From: Paenibacillus macerans
GTDB lineage: Bacteria > Bacillota > Bacilli > Paenibacillales > Paenibacillaceae
Assembly (NCBI RefSeq): GCF_023715465.1
Contig: NZ_JAMBOE010000003.1
Location: 372,001 to 436,000, forward strand
Length of the DNA stretch: 64,000 nucleotides
Reading direction: 5' to 3'
Positions within the stretch are counted from its first letter, which is position 1. Each line of letters opens with the position of its first letter. A program made the translations under genes and the position numbers. A model generated the notes under the pieces. The model was given only the letters and a program-made list of their open reading frames with translations, searched no databases and was not told the origin of the DNA. Positions 18,100 to 27,262 of the stretch are shown piece by piece.

Positions 18100-18489
18100 T
18101 TATAACTTACCGGTCAAAAATTGGGCCTCCCCTAGTCCAAAACTCCAATCATCATCATTATTTTCAACAATAGATACCATTAAATCGGTTGGTGCGATGC
18201 CGCATTCAGCTTCTAACCTTTCAGCCAGTAAGGAATAGAGTTTTTGTTTCTTCTCTTTTGGCCGGGCTTTGCTTATGATGGAGAGAACAACCAGATTGTC
18301 GGTACGGTTAAATCCTAGCCCAGTATCCTCAATAATCATATGATCCGCCGGGTGTTCGTGAACGATTTGATACCGATCTCGCTCAGGAACGTCAAAGGCT
18401 TCCACAACAACTTGGTGGGCAACATCCAAAAGTTTTTTCAGGCTTGCTTTGTCTCGTCCTTTTATAAGATCAAAACGAAGTAATGGCAT
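18100..18489 (-). CDS. tautomerase family protein
   Basis: 129 residues starting [13 protein letters not shown], so that Pro becomes the N-terminal catalytic base after Met removal, as in 4-oxalocrotonate tautomerases. [33 protein letters not shown] fits the larger 'Tautomerase_2' type of about 130 residues. It probably catalyses keto-enol tautomerisation or acts on a halogenated/unsaturated acid. It lies 53 bases behind the nitronate monooxygenase gene, with GGGAGG before its ATG, and should be in the same operon. Confidence 0.8.
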   Translation of the reverse strand: MPLLRFDLIKGRDKASLKKLLDVAHQVVVEAFDVPERDRYQIVHEHPADHMIIEDTGLGFNRTDNLVVLSIISKARPKEKKQKLYSLLAERLEAECGIAPTDLMVSIVENNDDDWSFGLGEAQFLTGKL

Positions 18490-18542
18490 TTTAATTTCCT
18501 CCCTTTAATAAAAATCATTCTTTCCTATTTGTTGTCAAACAT

Positions 18543-19616
18543 TCAAATAGAAGATCGTTTTCGGACAAGAACACTGGCTTGATCCATGGTTTGTTTGACA
18601 ATTGAAGCGGCAGGTTGGTTGCCTGCTAACCGAAGGCCCTGGCCCGCCCAAAGTGACATATACTCGGGGTTATTCGCTTTTGCAGCCGCCTGGCGAATGT
18701 CCCGGGTCATCGCGTTTTGAATAGGGTAAGCAGGGATGGTTCCCGTGTACTGATGCATGTCAATCATAAATTTGGTTTGAATGCCTCTTGAAGCTTTTCC
18801 GGAGTATGCACGTGTAATTTCAGTAAAGTCCTCGTTTGTCAAGAGGATTTTCTGTTTGTACGTTTCGTGGGCGCCGCTCTCGGGGCAGGCAAGAAACGCC
18901 GTGCCCATCTGTACGGCAGCGGCTCCTAACATAAGGCTTGCCGCAAGTCCCCGCCCATCCATGATTCCCCCCGCTGCGATGACCGGGATCGACACATGGT
19001 CAACGATCTGCGGAACAATAGCCATAGTGCCAATCAAAGCATGGGAAGGGTCTTTCATGAAGGTCCCCCTATGCCCGCCTGCTTCGCTCCCCTGAGCCAC
19101 AATAGCATCTGCACCGGCTACTTCCAATTGCTTGGCTTCATCAACAGTTGTTACCGTTCCAATGATGAATATTCCATGCTGTTTTATGGTTTGGATCACG
19201 TCTTGAGAGGGTATGCCAAAAGTGAAACTAAATACGGGTACACGCTCCTCCAAAAGTACCTGTACCTGTTCCTCAAATGACTCTGAAAACTTCATAATCG
19301 ATGGATTTTGAGCAGTGCCAAGTTCGATGCGGTATTTATTCAGATAATCCGTCATCCGGCTAATTGCTTCTTCCGACTCTTCTGATGGCTCAGGCACAAA
19401 CAAGTTTACTCCGAAAGGCCGGTCCGTTCGCTGCTTGATCTTTTGGATCTCGCTACGGAGTTGCTCCGGCGTTAAGTATCCGCCCCCCAGGTTGCCTAGC
19501 CCGCCGGCATTTGAAACAGCCGCTACCAATTCGGGTGTCGAAACGCCACCGGCCATCGGCGCTTGGAAAATCGGGTATCGAATCTTAAGAGAGCGCGTCA
19601 AATCAGTCTCAAACAC
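18543..19616 (-). CDS. nitronate monooxygenase / 2-nitropropane dioxygenase family
   Basis: 357 residues of an FMN TIM-barrel. YPIFQAPMAGGVSTPELVAAVSNAGGLGNLGGGYLTPEQL at the N-terminus, IVAQGSEAGGHRG (catalytic His region, ~residue 175) and PVIAAGGIMDGRGLAASLMLGAAAVQMGTAFL (FMN phosphate site) are typical. These enzymes oxidise nitronates such as propionate-3-nitronate. The start is GTG at 19616 with AGGAGG about 10 bases upstream. The last ~58 bases recur as a decayed trace at 55031-55088. Co-transcribed with the tautomerase. Confidence 0.88.
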   Translation of the reverse strand: MFETDLTRSLKIRYPIFQAPMAGGVSTPELVAAVSNAGGLGNLGGGYLTPEQLRSEIQKIKQRTDRPFGVNLFVPEPSEESEEAISRMTDYLNKYRIELGTAQNPSIMKFSESFEEQVQVLLEERVPVFSFTFGIPSQDVIQTIKQHGIFIIGTVTTVDEAKQLEVAGADAIVAQGSEAGGHRGTFMKDPSHALIGTMAIVPQIVDHVSIPVIAAGGIMDGRGLAASLMLGAAAVQMGTAFLACPESGAHETYKQKILLTNEDFTEITRAYSGKASRGIQTKFMIDMHQYTGTIPAYPIQNAMTRDIRQAAAKANNPEYMSLWAGQGLRLAGNQPAASIVKQTMDQASVLVRKRSSI

Positions 19617-19654
19617 TTTTAAAAACCTCCTTTTATTGAAAAAATCTCAGACTT

Positions 19655-19996
19655 TTAATTACATTCGTTAATAGCATCCAATCTTTTGAACAGTTTATTG
19701 AACTCTTTTAATTTTGCCTTATCCTCGACTTTGACCCCTGAACAATAGAAAGAAATATTGCCGTTTCCTTCATTTAAAGAATTCATTTCTTCCAATACTT
19801 TTTTAAATTTTTTGCAGTACCGTGATTTCCATCAATAATATGAACATCCGATGAAACTAATTTTCTGAATATATCTTTATAGTAAGAAAAGTGAATACAT
19901 CCTAAAACAACAGTTTCATATTTAGTTAAATCATATATAGATAACTGTTCTTGAAGATAAGGCAGTACGACTTGCTCGTCAAACTCAAAAAATCAA
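19655..19996 (-). pseudogene. glutamate racemase remnant
   Basis: On the minus strand VVLPYLQEQLSIYDLTKYETVVLGCIHFSYYKDIFRKL is the C-terminal half of a MurI-type glutamate racemase, with the second catalytic Cys in LGCxHF. After GTAKNLKK the frame breaks in an A-run (about 19801-19806, one base short) and resumes as ELNSLNEGNGNISFYCSGVK. The N-terminal half is absent. It is not functional. Confidence 0.7.
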
Positions 19997-20043
19997 TTCG
20001 CCAATTCCATTTGTATCTGGTTCCAACGCAAATTGCCCGGGAT

Positions 20044-21285
20044 CTAACTAAGCTCTTGATCAGGATGAATACGAGCATGGTTTAAATTTCCCATCGCTGC
20101 TTGTTGACTTGAAATAACTGCACCAATTAGCAATATTATAGCGGCTGCAACAAGCGCCAATGTGGCCAGAAGAAGCGATAGGCTGTAGCTATGCGTCACT
20201 TCCAACACGATTCCGGCTCCGATGGGACCGAGTATTTGCCCGATACCAAAAAAGCCCGTCATCAAAGCAATGGCTCTATTCCCACTGGATGGTCTAGACA
20301 TACGCGCCGCGGCGAGAGCAAGCATGGAAATGCTCATAAACGTGCCTCCAAAAAGGACAGACCCTAACGTTACGCCGAAGATATTGGGAAGCCATACCGG
20401 CAGTATGACCCCAACAGCCTGCAGGACAAGCGCAATAATCAACGGTTTGATGTAATCGGCTTTACTTGCCAACCAGGACCAGAACACGGTTGATGGTAAC
20501 GCCGCTATCCCAACGATAATCCAGCTATAGTCGGCAAAACTTGACACCTGAGGCATTTGCTTAACCATGGCTACAAGAAACGTCGCGCTTACTATATAAC
20601 CTAACCCCTCGAGCCCATAAGCAACAAGAAGCCAGCCGAAGATAGCTGGATTTTTCGCAGACGAACTCAGGGATTCAGCATTTTGAGTTATAGGTTTCGG
20701 CTCTTTATCGCGGATAAACGACCAAACGGGAATGATAAGGATGATACTAATGATCAAAAGCCCAATCCAAGTTCCCCTCCAAGTGAAAAAGCTAAAAACA
20801 GGAGTAAGCAACCCAGCCAAAACAATACCAATACCAACCCCGCCGTAAAATATACCTGCCCATTTTTCGCGTTTATCTGAAAACAGCGCATCCAACACTA
20901 AACTTGAGGATAGAACGAAAATAAGACCGCTGCTAACTCCGGCCAAGAAGCGTAAAATCATCCACCATAAAAATGATGAAGCGATTCCCATAAGCCCCGT
21001 TAAAATAATACAGAGTACCAATTGAATTCGAAGATGGTAAGCTCTCCGGGTTCCCCAAGCGATGAAGCCTGCACCAAAGGCAGCGATAAGGTAGCCCATG
21101 TTATTGCTTCCTGCCAAATATCCGGACTCCGTAACGGAAAGATGAGCTTGCGATTGCATCAATGGAAGTATGGAAGTATATGAAAAACGTCCGATTCCCA
21201 TTGCAATGATGAGCATAATAACTCCACCGATCATGGTCTCTGTGGAATTAACCAATTTCACTTTTTTAGTTCCTGAATTCTCCAT
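20044..21285 (-). CDS. MFS transporter, YbfB/YjiJ type
   Basis: 413 residues with twelve predicted helices. GIGRFSYTSILPLMQSQAHLSVTESGYLAGSNNMGYLIAA near the N-terminus is the hallmark of the YbfB/YjiJ family, and GVSSGLIFVLSSSLVLDAL follows in helix 4-5. Substrates in this family are largely unknown. It lies 42 bases downstream of the hydrolase gene and divides a probable operon with it; the divergent LysR gene is the likely regulator. Confidence 0.82.
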   Translation of the reverse strand: MENSGTKKVKLVNSTETMIGGVIMLIIAMGIGRFSYTSILPLMQSQAHLSVTESGYLAGSNNMGYLIAAFGAGFIAWGTRRAYHLRIQLVLCIILTGLMGIASSFLWWMILRFLAGVSSGLIFVLSSSLVLDALFSDKREKWAGIFYGGVGIGIVLAGLLTPVFSFFTWRGTWIGLLIISIILIIPVWSFIRDKEPKPITQNAESLSSSAKNPAIFGWLLVAYGLEGLGYIVSATFLVAMVKQMPQVSSFADYSWIIVGIAALPSTVFWSWLASKADYIKPLIIALVLQAVGVILPVWLPNIFGVTLGSVLFGGTFMSISMLALAAARMSRPSSGNRAIALMTGFFGIGQILGPIGAGIVLEVTHSYSLSLLLATLALVAAAIILLIGAVISSQQAAMGNLNHARIHPDQELS

Positions 21286-21327
21286 CAGACTGACCTGTCA
21301 CCCTTCTAAATTCAAATTATCCCTATT

Positions 21328-22182
21328 TCAAATCCCTTTATTTTTCAAAAAACCTAGCATTAGTTCTCCAATTTCATAGGCATGTGTTTCCAATGCAAAG
21401 TGCCCGGTATCCAACAAATGAATCTCGGCTTCAGGTAAATCTTTCTTAAAAGCTTCGGCGCCAGCCGGAATAAATGAAACATCATTTTTACCCCACGTTG
21501 CTAGTAAGGGCGGCTGATATTCACGAAGATACTGCTGAAACTCCGGATACATTTTTACATTATTTTGGTAATCAAAAATTAAATCCAATTGTTTCTCATC
21601 ATTCCCCGGCCGAGACATATAAGCAATATCAAGAGTGTAACCATCCGGGGAAACTTGGCCTTCCTCAGTTCCATCAACATATTGGTTCTTGATCGTGTCA
21701 GGCGCAAATGCTGTCCTATAACTTTCTCTTTTTTCTTGCGTAGGATTACGCCAATATTCTTCTCGCGCCGCCCATTTTTCCCCTAGTCCTTCACGATAAA
21801 TGTTGCCGTTTTGGCTTATGATTGCCGTTACACGTTCTGGATGGCGCATGGCTATGCGAAAGCCAATGGGGGCTCCGTAGTCAAAGACATATAACGCATA
21901 TTTAGCAAGTCCTAGTTTATCGATGAATGTTTCAACAATTTCAGTAATATGGTCAAATGTATACTGGAAATCTTCTCTGTCAGGTGACGAGGAATTCCCG
22001 AACCCCGGATAATCGGGAGCAATTAAATAGTAGTCTTTTTCTAAAATAGGTATTAGCTCTCTAAACATATGACTAGCGGACGGAAAGCCATGAAGCAATA
22101 AAATGACTGGCCTGTCGGGATTGCCAGCCTCACGATAAAATACGTTTAAACCTTCTGCCTCTAATGAATGATAAGTCGTCAT
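21328..22182 (-). CDS. alpha/beta hydrolase, haloalkane dehalogenase/epoxide hydrolase-like
   Basis: 284 residues. LLLHGFPSASHMFRELIP is the oxyanion loop. The nucleophile elbow reads YVFDYGAPIG, with Asp as nucleophile, as in haloalkane dehalogenases and epoxide hydrolases rather than the Ser of esterases. WGKNDVSF supplies the acidic residue and LDTGHFALE the catalytic His. A helical cap lies between (~residues 130-220). Divergent from the LysR gene and upstream of the MFS gene; AGGAGG before the ATG. Confidence 0.83.
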   Translation of the reverse strand: MTTYHSLEAEGLNVFYREAGNPDRPVILLLHGFPSASHMFRELIPILEKDYYLIAPDYPGFGNSSSPDREDFQYTFDHITEIVETFIDKLGLAKYALYVFDYGAPIGFRIAMRHPERVTAIISQNGNIYREGLGEKWAAREEYWRNPTQEKRESYRTAFAPDTIKNQYVDGTEEGQVSPDGYTLDIAYMSRPGNDEKQLDLIFDYQNNVKMYPEFQQYLREYQPPLLATWGKNDVSFIPAGAEAFKKDLPEAEIHLLDTGHFALETHAYEIGELMLGFLKNKGI

Positions 22183-22249
22183 ACTGTAACCTCCTGGTTT
22201 TCTTCATAAGCCCTGCCGCTTATTAAATTAATTGTACCCCTCCATAAAT

Positions 22250-22274
22250 ATCGTGTAAAATGAATTTATACGAT
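22250..22274. promoter_or_regulatory. probable LysR binding site
   Basis: ATCGTGTAAA-atgaa-TTTATACGAT is a 10-bp inverted repeat with one mismatch and a 5-base gap. It lies in the 130-bp region between the divergent hydrolase and lysR genes, where LysR-type proteins bind. Confidence 0.55.
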
Positions 22275-22316
22275 CTGTAATATTAAATTTTTCAATAATT
22301 AAATGGAGGAATGACG

Positions 22317-23192
22317 GTGGACATTCGGGACCTACAGATTTTTCTGGCGGTTGCGAACGAAGGAAGCATTACCAAAGCAGCCGAAAAAATGGAATATGTT
22401 CAGTCGAGTATAAGTATCCGTATCCAGCAGCTTGAAAAAGAGCTGAAAACGACACTCTTTCGTCGTGGGCGGCAAGGGGTTCGGCTCACAACATCCGGAG
22501 AGGCCCTTAAGTCCTATGCTGAAAAAATTGTCTTCCTTACTCAAGAGGCGGAACGAGTCGTGGCAGATAACTCGATCCCAAGCGGACCGCTTCGGATCGG
22601 ATCGCCGGAAACCACAGCAGCGATTCGGCTACCGTCTATTCTCACCGATTACCATAAATCTTATCCAGAGGTGGATTTGACATTAAAAACCGGAACAACA
22701 GAAGAGCTCATCCATTTCGTGTTAAAGTACGAATTGGACGGAGCTTTTGTAGCTGCGCCAGTTGATCATACTGAGCTCGATGTTACGGAGGTAGGGGTTG
22801 AAGAACTTGCGTTCATATCGGGAGGACAATTCCCCTCCATTGATCAGCCTGAACAATTGCGAAATCTGACTTTACTGGTATTTCGTGTTGGGTGTTCTTA
22901 CCGGCGAAAACTCGAGGATTGGTTGCATTTGCAAGGAATTATTCCGGCTAAGATCATGGAGTTCGGAACATTGGAAGGAATCCTTGGATGTATTCATGCG
23001 GGTCTCGGGGTATCCCTGTTACCTCGCTCGGTGGTTGAAAGAGCCATGGTCCAATATAACTTGCGCATTCATCAGATTTCGGATAAATCCTATTTAACAC
23101 CGACTCTATTCATACGTCGTAAAGATACTTATGAAACTGCAGCTATGTCCGAATTTATCCGGATTTCAAGACAGAGGTTCACCCATACTTAA
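22317..23192 (+). CDS. LysR family transcriptional regulator
   Basis: About 291 residues. The N-terminal winged HTH is clear (DLQIFLAVANEGSITKAAEKMEYVQSSISIRIQQLEKELKTTLF), followed by a periplasmic-binding-like effector domain starting GPLRIGSPETTAAIRLP. GTG 22317 is preferred (GGAGG 7 bases upstream, start at VDIRDLQIF); the ATG at 22311 abuts the ribosome site. It likely controls the divergent hydrolase-MFS pair through the inverted repeat at 22250-22274, activating with an unknown co-inducer. Confidence 0.88.
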   Translation: MDIRDLQIFLAVANEGSITKAAEKMEYVQSSISIRIQQLEKELKTTLFRRGRQGVRLTTSGEALKSYAEKIVFLTQEAERVVADNSIPSGPLRIGSPETTAAIRLPSILTDYHKSYPEVDLTLKTGTTEELIHFVLKYELDGAFVAAPVDHTELDVTEVGVEELAFISGGQFPSIDQPEQLRNLTLLVFRVGCSYRRKLEDWLHLQGIIPAKIMEFGTLEGILGCIHAGLGVSLLPRSVVERAMVQYNLRIHQISDKSYLTPTLFIRRKDTYETAAMSEFIRISRQRFTHT

Positions 23193-23243
23193 TCGGCCAT
23201 CGAAAGTTATCGACAACATCCTATATTTTGGAGCAGCGTCAAT

Positions 23244-23274
23244 AAGTAAAAGCAGCCAGCAGAAAGCTGACTGC
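23244..23274 (-). terminator. terminator after the ceramidase-like gene
   Basis: On the minus strand GCAGTCAGC-tttct-GCTGGCTGC is followed by TTTTACTT. It closes the LicT-PTS operon. Confidence 0.6.
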
Positions 23275-23295
23275 CTCTTCCGTTTTTAATTCGGT

Positions 23296-24369
23296 TTAAC
23301 TTTTTGATTTAATCAAATCCAATACTCCTCCAACAAGCTCATCCGCTTTTCCATAAGGGTAATTGGTGATCGTTGACTCGAAGTATTTACCGTATTGTTC
23401 TTTATCTATAGCATAGCCATTATATTCATTAGCGTATGCAAGGATAAATGCAGGCTTTCCATCTTGAGAGCGGATTAGTTGGCTAAGGTTATAAACGATT
23501 TCGCCCGGTATCGTTACAAATCTAATATCATCAAATTCGTATAAATGGACTGTCGGATCTATGGTTTTATCAATCTTCAATGTATAACTCGAAACGGATA
23601 AATTGTCCATAGTAATCTCTCTAAAGTCTTTTACTTCAGAAAGAACCCTCGCTATTCCCTGCCCAATTCTGCGAGTTTCTGCGAAATCGTCACCTTGCCG
23701 GGTAAACCGTGTGCTTACATCGCCGCATTCACCATTGATGATTATGGCTGGAGTTTGATTTAGATGATAATATTCTTCTCTCAATTCACCTATATAATCA
23801 CTTGAAATGAACAGATTATCTTTTGCCAAAACCGTGGGATGGCACGCTATATTGATGAAACTAACCAAAGGATCATTGGAATGATTTCTAAATTGCAATA
23901 CATATCCCTTATTATTAAAAGGGAAGGAGCTGTCGTTTCTATTACAGTAATAACCATTAATTTCACCTATTCCGTAATAGGCCCGTGCTTCCGTTTTATG
24001 ATTCAAACAATATTCCGTATTTTTAACGATCCGATCCAGCAATAATTGGAGATAGTCCTGAGATGGCGTGATCTCCGGGTAAAACATCGTTGAGACCTTT
24101 GGCCCTGAATGCGTATGCGTAGCCTCGATAATGATGTTTTCTTTTGAAATTGAAAATTTCTCGGATAAAAGGCTTTTAACTTTTTCGCCAAATTGTTTTT
24201 CGATCAAAATAAGATCAAGCACGTGAATTAAAATAATCTCATTACTTTCAATTAACAACGAATTGATTTCCAGATCATCGTGCTGTTCATAACTTATCCG
24301 ATCCGCATAGCCATCCATATGGCACGGCAGCTTTGGATTTATGAGTTGTTTTTGGAAGGAAATTTTCAT
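23296..24369 (-). CDS. neutral/alkaline ceramidase-like hydrolase
   Basis: 357 residues. IIIEATHTHSGPKVS contains the His pair and Ser-Gly-Pro region of the neutral ceramidase fold, and NIACHPTVL a further conserved His; INGECGDVSTR also fits. No signal peptide is seen, so the protein is probably cytoplasmic, unlike secreted ceramidases, and shorter (a typical one exceeds 600 residues). The family hydrolyses amide bonds. In a PTS operon beside ChbG, it may cleave an N-acyl or peptide-like amide of an imported amino sugar (inference). GGAG precedes the ATG. Confidence 0.68.
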   Translation of the reverse strand: MKISFQKQLINPKLPCHMDGYADRISYEQHDDLEINSLLIESNEIILIHVLDLILIEKQFGEKVKSLLSEKFSISKENIIIEATHTHSGPKVSTMFYPEITPSQDYLQLLLDRIVKNTEYCLNHKTEARAYYGIGEINGYYCNRNDSSFPFNNKGYVLQFRNHSNDPLVSFINIACHPTVLAKDNLFISSDYIGELREEYYHLNQTPAIIINGECGDVSTRFTRQGDDFAETRRIGQGIARVLSEVKDFREITMDNLSVSSYTLKIDKTIDPTVHLYEFDDIRFVTIPGEIVYNLSQLIRSQDGKPAFILAYANEYNGYAIDKEQYGKYFESTITNYPYGKADELVGGVLDLIKSKS

Positions 24370-24410
24370 TTTTTCTCCTTTCTACCCGAATCTTAATAGG
24401 CCTAATCTGA

Positions 24411-25181
24411 TTACAGCTTACCGTAGCTTATCAATTCGATGTGATGATCCCTGATATACGTGAGCAGATCATGATTCATGAACAGTTTCAAATCCATCTC
24501 CCGCTCATCGGCCAAAGAAGACAGAGTGCGCAGCTTGTCATCCGCATAGCCGGGATGGCCGGCAATCTCCACGACAGCGTCGGTGTCTTGCCAGCACTCC
24601 AGTATGGACCTCACTTTTTCTTCACTAACTGAGGGGCTGGACGGGTCAAAGCACAACCTGTCGGCCACCTTCACGCCTGACGCGACAATCTGCTCCTTGA
24701 GGCGTTCATCAGCGGCCATGGCATCGTCTCTTCGCATCGGCACCTGATATTCCTGGGCCAGTCCGATGACGATCTCCAGCATCTGTTCGTCCATAATGCT
24801 GAATCCGTGGTGCGTGTCCAGGTGATTCATTTTGAGCCCCGTCCGCAGAAAAGTTTCGATCTGGGCCCGCAGCTCGTCCCTGACCTCCTGTTTATTGTAT
24901 GAAGACGGAATCAACTGCGGCTTGCGGTAAAAATCCCCTTGCGGGTCGACAATACTGCTGACCTGTGCGGCGTCCAGCACCGGCTTCAAAAAGGTTATCG
25001 TGAGATGAACTCCCATCTCAGTAACTCCCGCTTCACGGGCAAGTACGACAGAGCTTAGGAAATCGGGCGAATTGACGAGCGCAGAGGTATCGGTGATGAA
25101 ACCGTCCCTCATCCCCTCAAGAATCCCCCGGCTGACCTCCGTCGTAATTCCGAAATCATCGGCATTTACGATCAATCTCAT
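24411..25181 (-). CDS. chbG: ChbG/YdjC family carbohydrate deacetylase
   Basis: 256 residues. RLIVNADDFGITTEVSRGILEG is the family start with the metal-binding DD, GVHLTITF follows near residue 60, and MNHLDTHHGFSI near 120 supplies the His pair of the metal site. ChbG removes one acetyl group from diacetylchitobiose-6-phosphate so that it can be cleaved further. It follows the PTS gene by 12 bases. This points to an N-acetylated di- or oligosaccharide phosphate as the substrate. Confidence 0.87.
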   Translation of the reverse strand: MRLIVNADDFGITTEVSRGILEGMRDGFITDTSALVNSPDFLSSVVLAREAGVTEMGVHLTITFLKPVLDAAQVSSIVDPQGDFYRKPQLIPSSYNKQEVRDELRAQIETFLRTGLKMNHLDTHHGFSIMDEQMLEIVIGLAQEYQVPMRRDDAMAADERLKEQIVASGVKVADRLCFDPSSPSVSEEKVRSILECWQDTDAVVEIAGHPGYADDKLRTLSSLADEREMDLKLFMNHDLLTYIRDHHIELISYGKL

Positions 25182-25193
25182 TACCCGTCACTC

Positions 25194-27053
25194 CTATTTG
25201 CTTATTTTCAGCAGCTCTTGCAGCGGCTGAATCGGCCCTTGCGATGCCGCAACCCGAATTTCCCGGAATTCGTGGGTATTCGTAATGACGATCGGCGTTG
25301 TCAGCTTAAAGCCTTCGGCCTTGATGCCCTCCACGTCGAATTCGATCAGTACATCCCCTTTACGAACCGTATCGCCTTCACTTACTTTTTGCGAAAAATG
25401 CCGTCCCTTCAGTTTGACAGTATCGATGCCAATATGCATCAACACCTCCACGCCATCTTCCGCTCTCACGGCAATGGCATGCGAACTGCCCACGGTCACG
25501 GCAACCTTGCCGTCAAGCGGGGAGACCAGAACCCCTTTGTCAGGTTCAATCGCGATCCCTTTCCCCATCGATTCCGAAGAAAAAACAGCATCCTCAACCT
25601 GCTCCAGGTCAATCACCCGGCCGTTCAGCGGACTTAAAATGATCGTTTCGCTTTGCTGCGAAGCCGCAGCCTCTGCCGGATGTTCAGTCTGTGCGGTTGG
25701 CTGTGCTTTCTTATCGGCCGTATCGTATCCAAACAAGAGAGGCAGAAGGGCCGCCAGCGCCAGCGAAACAAGCAGGCCAATGACAAAATATAATAATGGC
25801 GACTGTGCAGGAAGCGTAAATACGTTCACGAAGAAATTGAAAGCGATCAGCCTTACTCCCAATGCTCCCTCGACCGCCCCGCCGACAGCCGAAGCGATAA
25901 TCAAATAGATGAGGGTTTTCCGGTAACGAAGGATGATGCCATACATAATGGGTTCTGTGACCCCTGACAAAATACCGGAAAGGAAAGTGGAACCGCCTAA
26001 AGCTTTCAAATCCTTGTCCCTGGTTTTAAGAAATACGCCCAGTGCAATCCCCATAGCTGCTGCGCTTGATGGTGCAAGCAGCGGGACGATCACGTCCCCA
26101 TGGCCGGTTGCCAGGTTGCTCATAATGATCGGCACTACGGCCCAGTGAAGCCCCAGCAGGACTACAAAGAACCAAACTCCGCCAAGGATAGCGCCGGCAA
26201 TAACCGGGTTTGCATTGATGAGAAAATTCACGGCCACGCCAATCCACTGGCCGACGTACACGCCAAACGGACCGATAATTATGGCGGTCAAGGGCACCAT
26301 AATTACCAGGGAAATAAACGGCACGGCAAAAAGCTGCAGATTCTTATGAATGATACGTTTCAAGAAGCGTTCGAGCACCGCATACAGGCTGACCGCGATA
26401 AACATCGGAAACACCGATGATGCGTAATCCAACAGCGGGACAGGTATCCCTATGAAAGAAGTGGAGCCCCCGGTCGTTCCCAGCGCGGTAAAGTTCGGTT
26501 CCAGCAAAGCGGCTCCAATCGCGGCCGCAACGAAGGCGCTCACATTATATACTCTGGCAATCGTTACTCCCAGCAGAATTGGAAGGAAATAAAATACCGA
26601 GTTTCCGGCAGCCGCAAGAATCGCATACGTGCTGCTGCCTGCTGCGATCCAGCCTAACCTCTCCAATACAATAAGTAGTGCTTTGACAAGCCCCGCTCCG
26701 GCAAACACCGGGATCAAGGGCGACAAGCTGCCGGAGATCACGCTGAAGATTTTGGAGGTCAGGCTTGTTTTTTGCGCATCGTTCCCCTGTGAAGCCTCCT
26801 TGTTGGCAAAACCGCCCTCTCGATCGATGTGCTTGTATACCTCCGCTACATCGCTCCCGATAACTACTTGAAATTGCCCCCCGCCTACCACGACCTTCAG
26901 TACCCCTGGAGTCTGCTCCAGCTTTTTAGCGTCAGCCCGTTCGTTGTTGTTCAGCACGAACCGCAGACGTGTCGCGCAGTGAGTCAAGCTTTGTACATTT
27001 TCTTTGCCCCCGACAAGATGCAAAATTTCTTTGGCCAATTTGGGGTGATCCAT
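25194..27053 (-). CDS. PTS beta-glucoside-type EIIBCA
   Basis: About 619 residues with three domains. EIIB (1-85) has Cys26 in THCATRLR, EIIC (~105-450) has about ten helices and GVTEPIMYG, and EIIA (~475-610) carries the phospho-His in VLMHIGIDTVKL. The protein imports and phosphorylates a beta-glucoside-like disaccharide. ATG 27053 has GGGAGG 9 bases before it; the longer frame to 27089 lacks a site. Expression is governed by the RAT/terminator at 27141-27225 and LicT. Downstream ChbG suggests an N-acetylated sugar rather than plain cellobiose. Confidence 0.88.
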   Translation of the reverse strand: MDHPKLAKEILHLVGGKENVQSLTHCATRLRFVLNNNERADAKKLEQTPGVLKVVVGGGQFQVVIGSDVAEVYKHIDREGGFANKEASQGNDAQKTSLTSKIFSVISGSLSPLIPVFAGAGLVKALLIVLERLGWIAAGSSTYAILAAAGNSVFYFLPILLGVTIARVYNVSAFVAAAIGAALLEPNFTALGTTGGSTSFIGIPVPLLDYASSVFPMFIAVSLYAVLERFLKRIIHKNLQLFAVPFISLVIMVPLTAIIIGPFGVYVGQWIGVAVNFLINANPVIAGAILGGVWFFVVLLGLHWAVVPIIMSNLATGHGDVIVPLLAPSSAAAMGIALGVFLKTRDKDLKALGGSTFLSGILSGVTEPIMYGIILRYRKTLIYLIIASAVGGAVEGALGVRLIAFNFFVNVFTLPAQSPLLYFVIGLLVSLALAALLPLLFGYDTADKKAQPTAQTEHPAEAAASQQSETIILSPLNGRVIDLEQVEDAVFSSESMGKGIAIEPDKGVLVSPLDGKVAVTVGSSHAIAVRAEDGVEVLMHIGIDTVKLKGRHFSQKVSEGDTVRKGDVLIEFDVEGIKAEGFKLTTPIVITNTHEFREIRVAASQGPIQPLQELLKISK

Positions 27054-27140
27054 GAAATATAACCTCCCATTGATAAGTTTGACGATCATTCACTCAGCTC
27101 AGCTTTGACAAATACATGTCCTTTACTCGCCAAAAAAGAA

Positions 27141-27225
27141 AAACCTGAACTGATGCTGCTTCACGGATACATCACCCCATGAAGAAGCATCAGCTCAGGT
27201 TTCGCCTGCCGAACAGTCACAATCC
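27141..27225 (-). promoter_or_regulatory. LicT antiterminator (RAT) and terminator before the PTS gene
   Basis: On the minus strand GGATTGTGACTGTTCGGCAG followed by GCGAAACC (27195-27225) is a ribonucleic antiterminator of the LicT/BglG class. It overlaps a long terminator stem (AACCTGAGCTGATGC with GCATCAGTTCAGGTT, then TTTTTC). LicT bound to RAT would stop terminator formation and allow PTS expression. Confidence 0.88.
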
Positions 27226-27262
27226 CTTTGTATTCGATTGTTTTTGCCTCCAGCTTCGCCGG

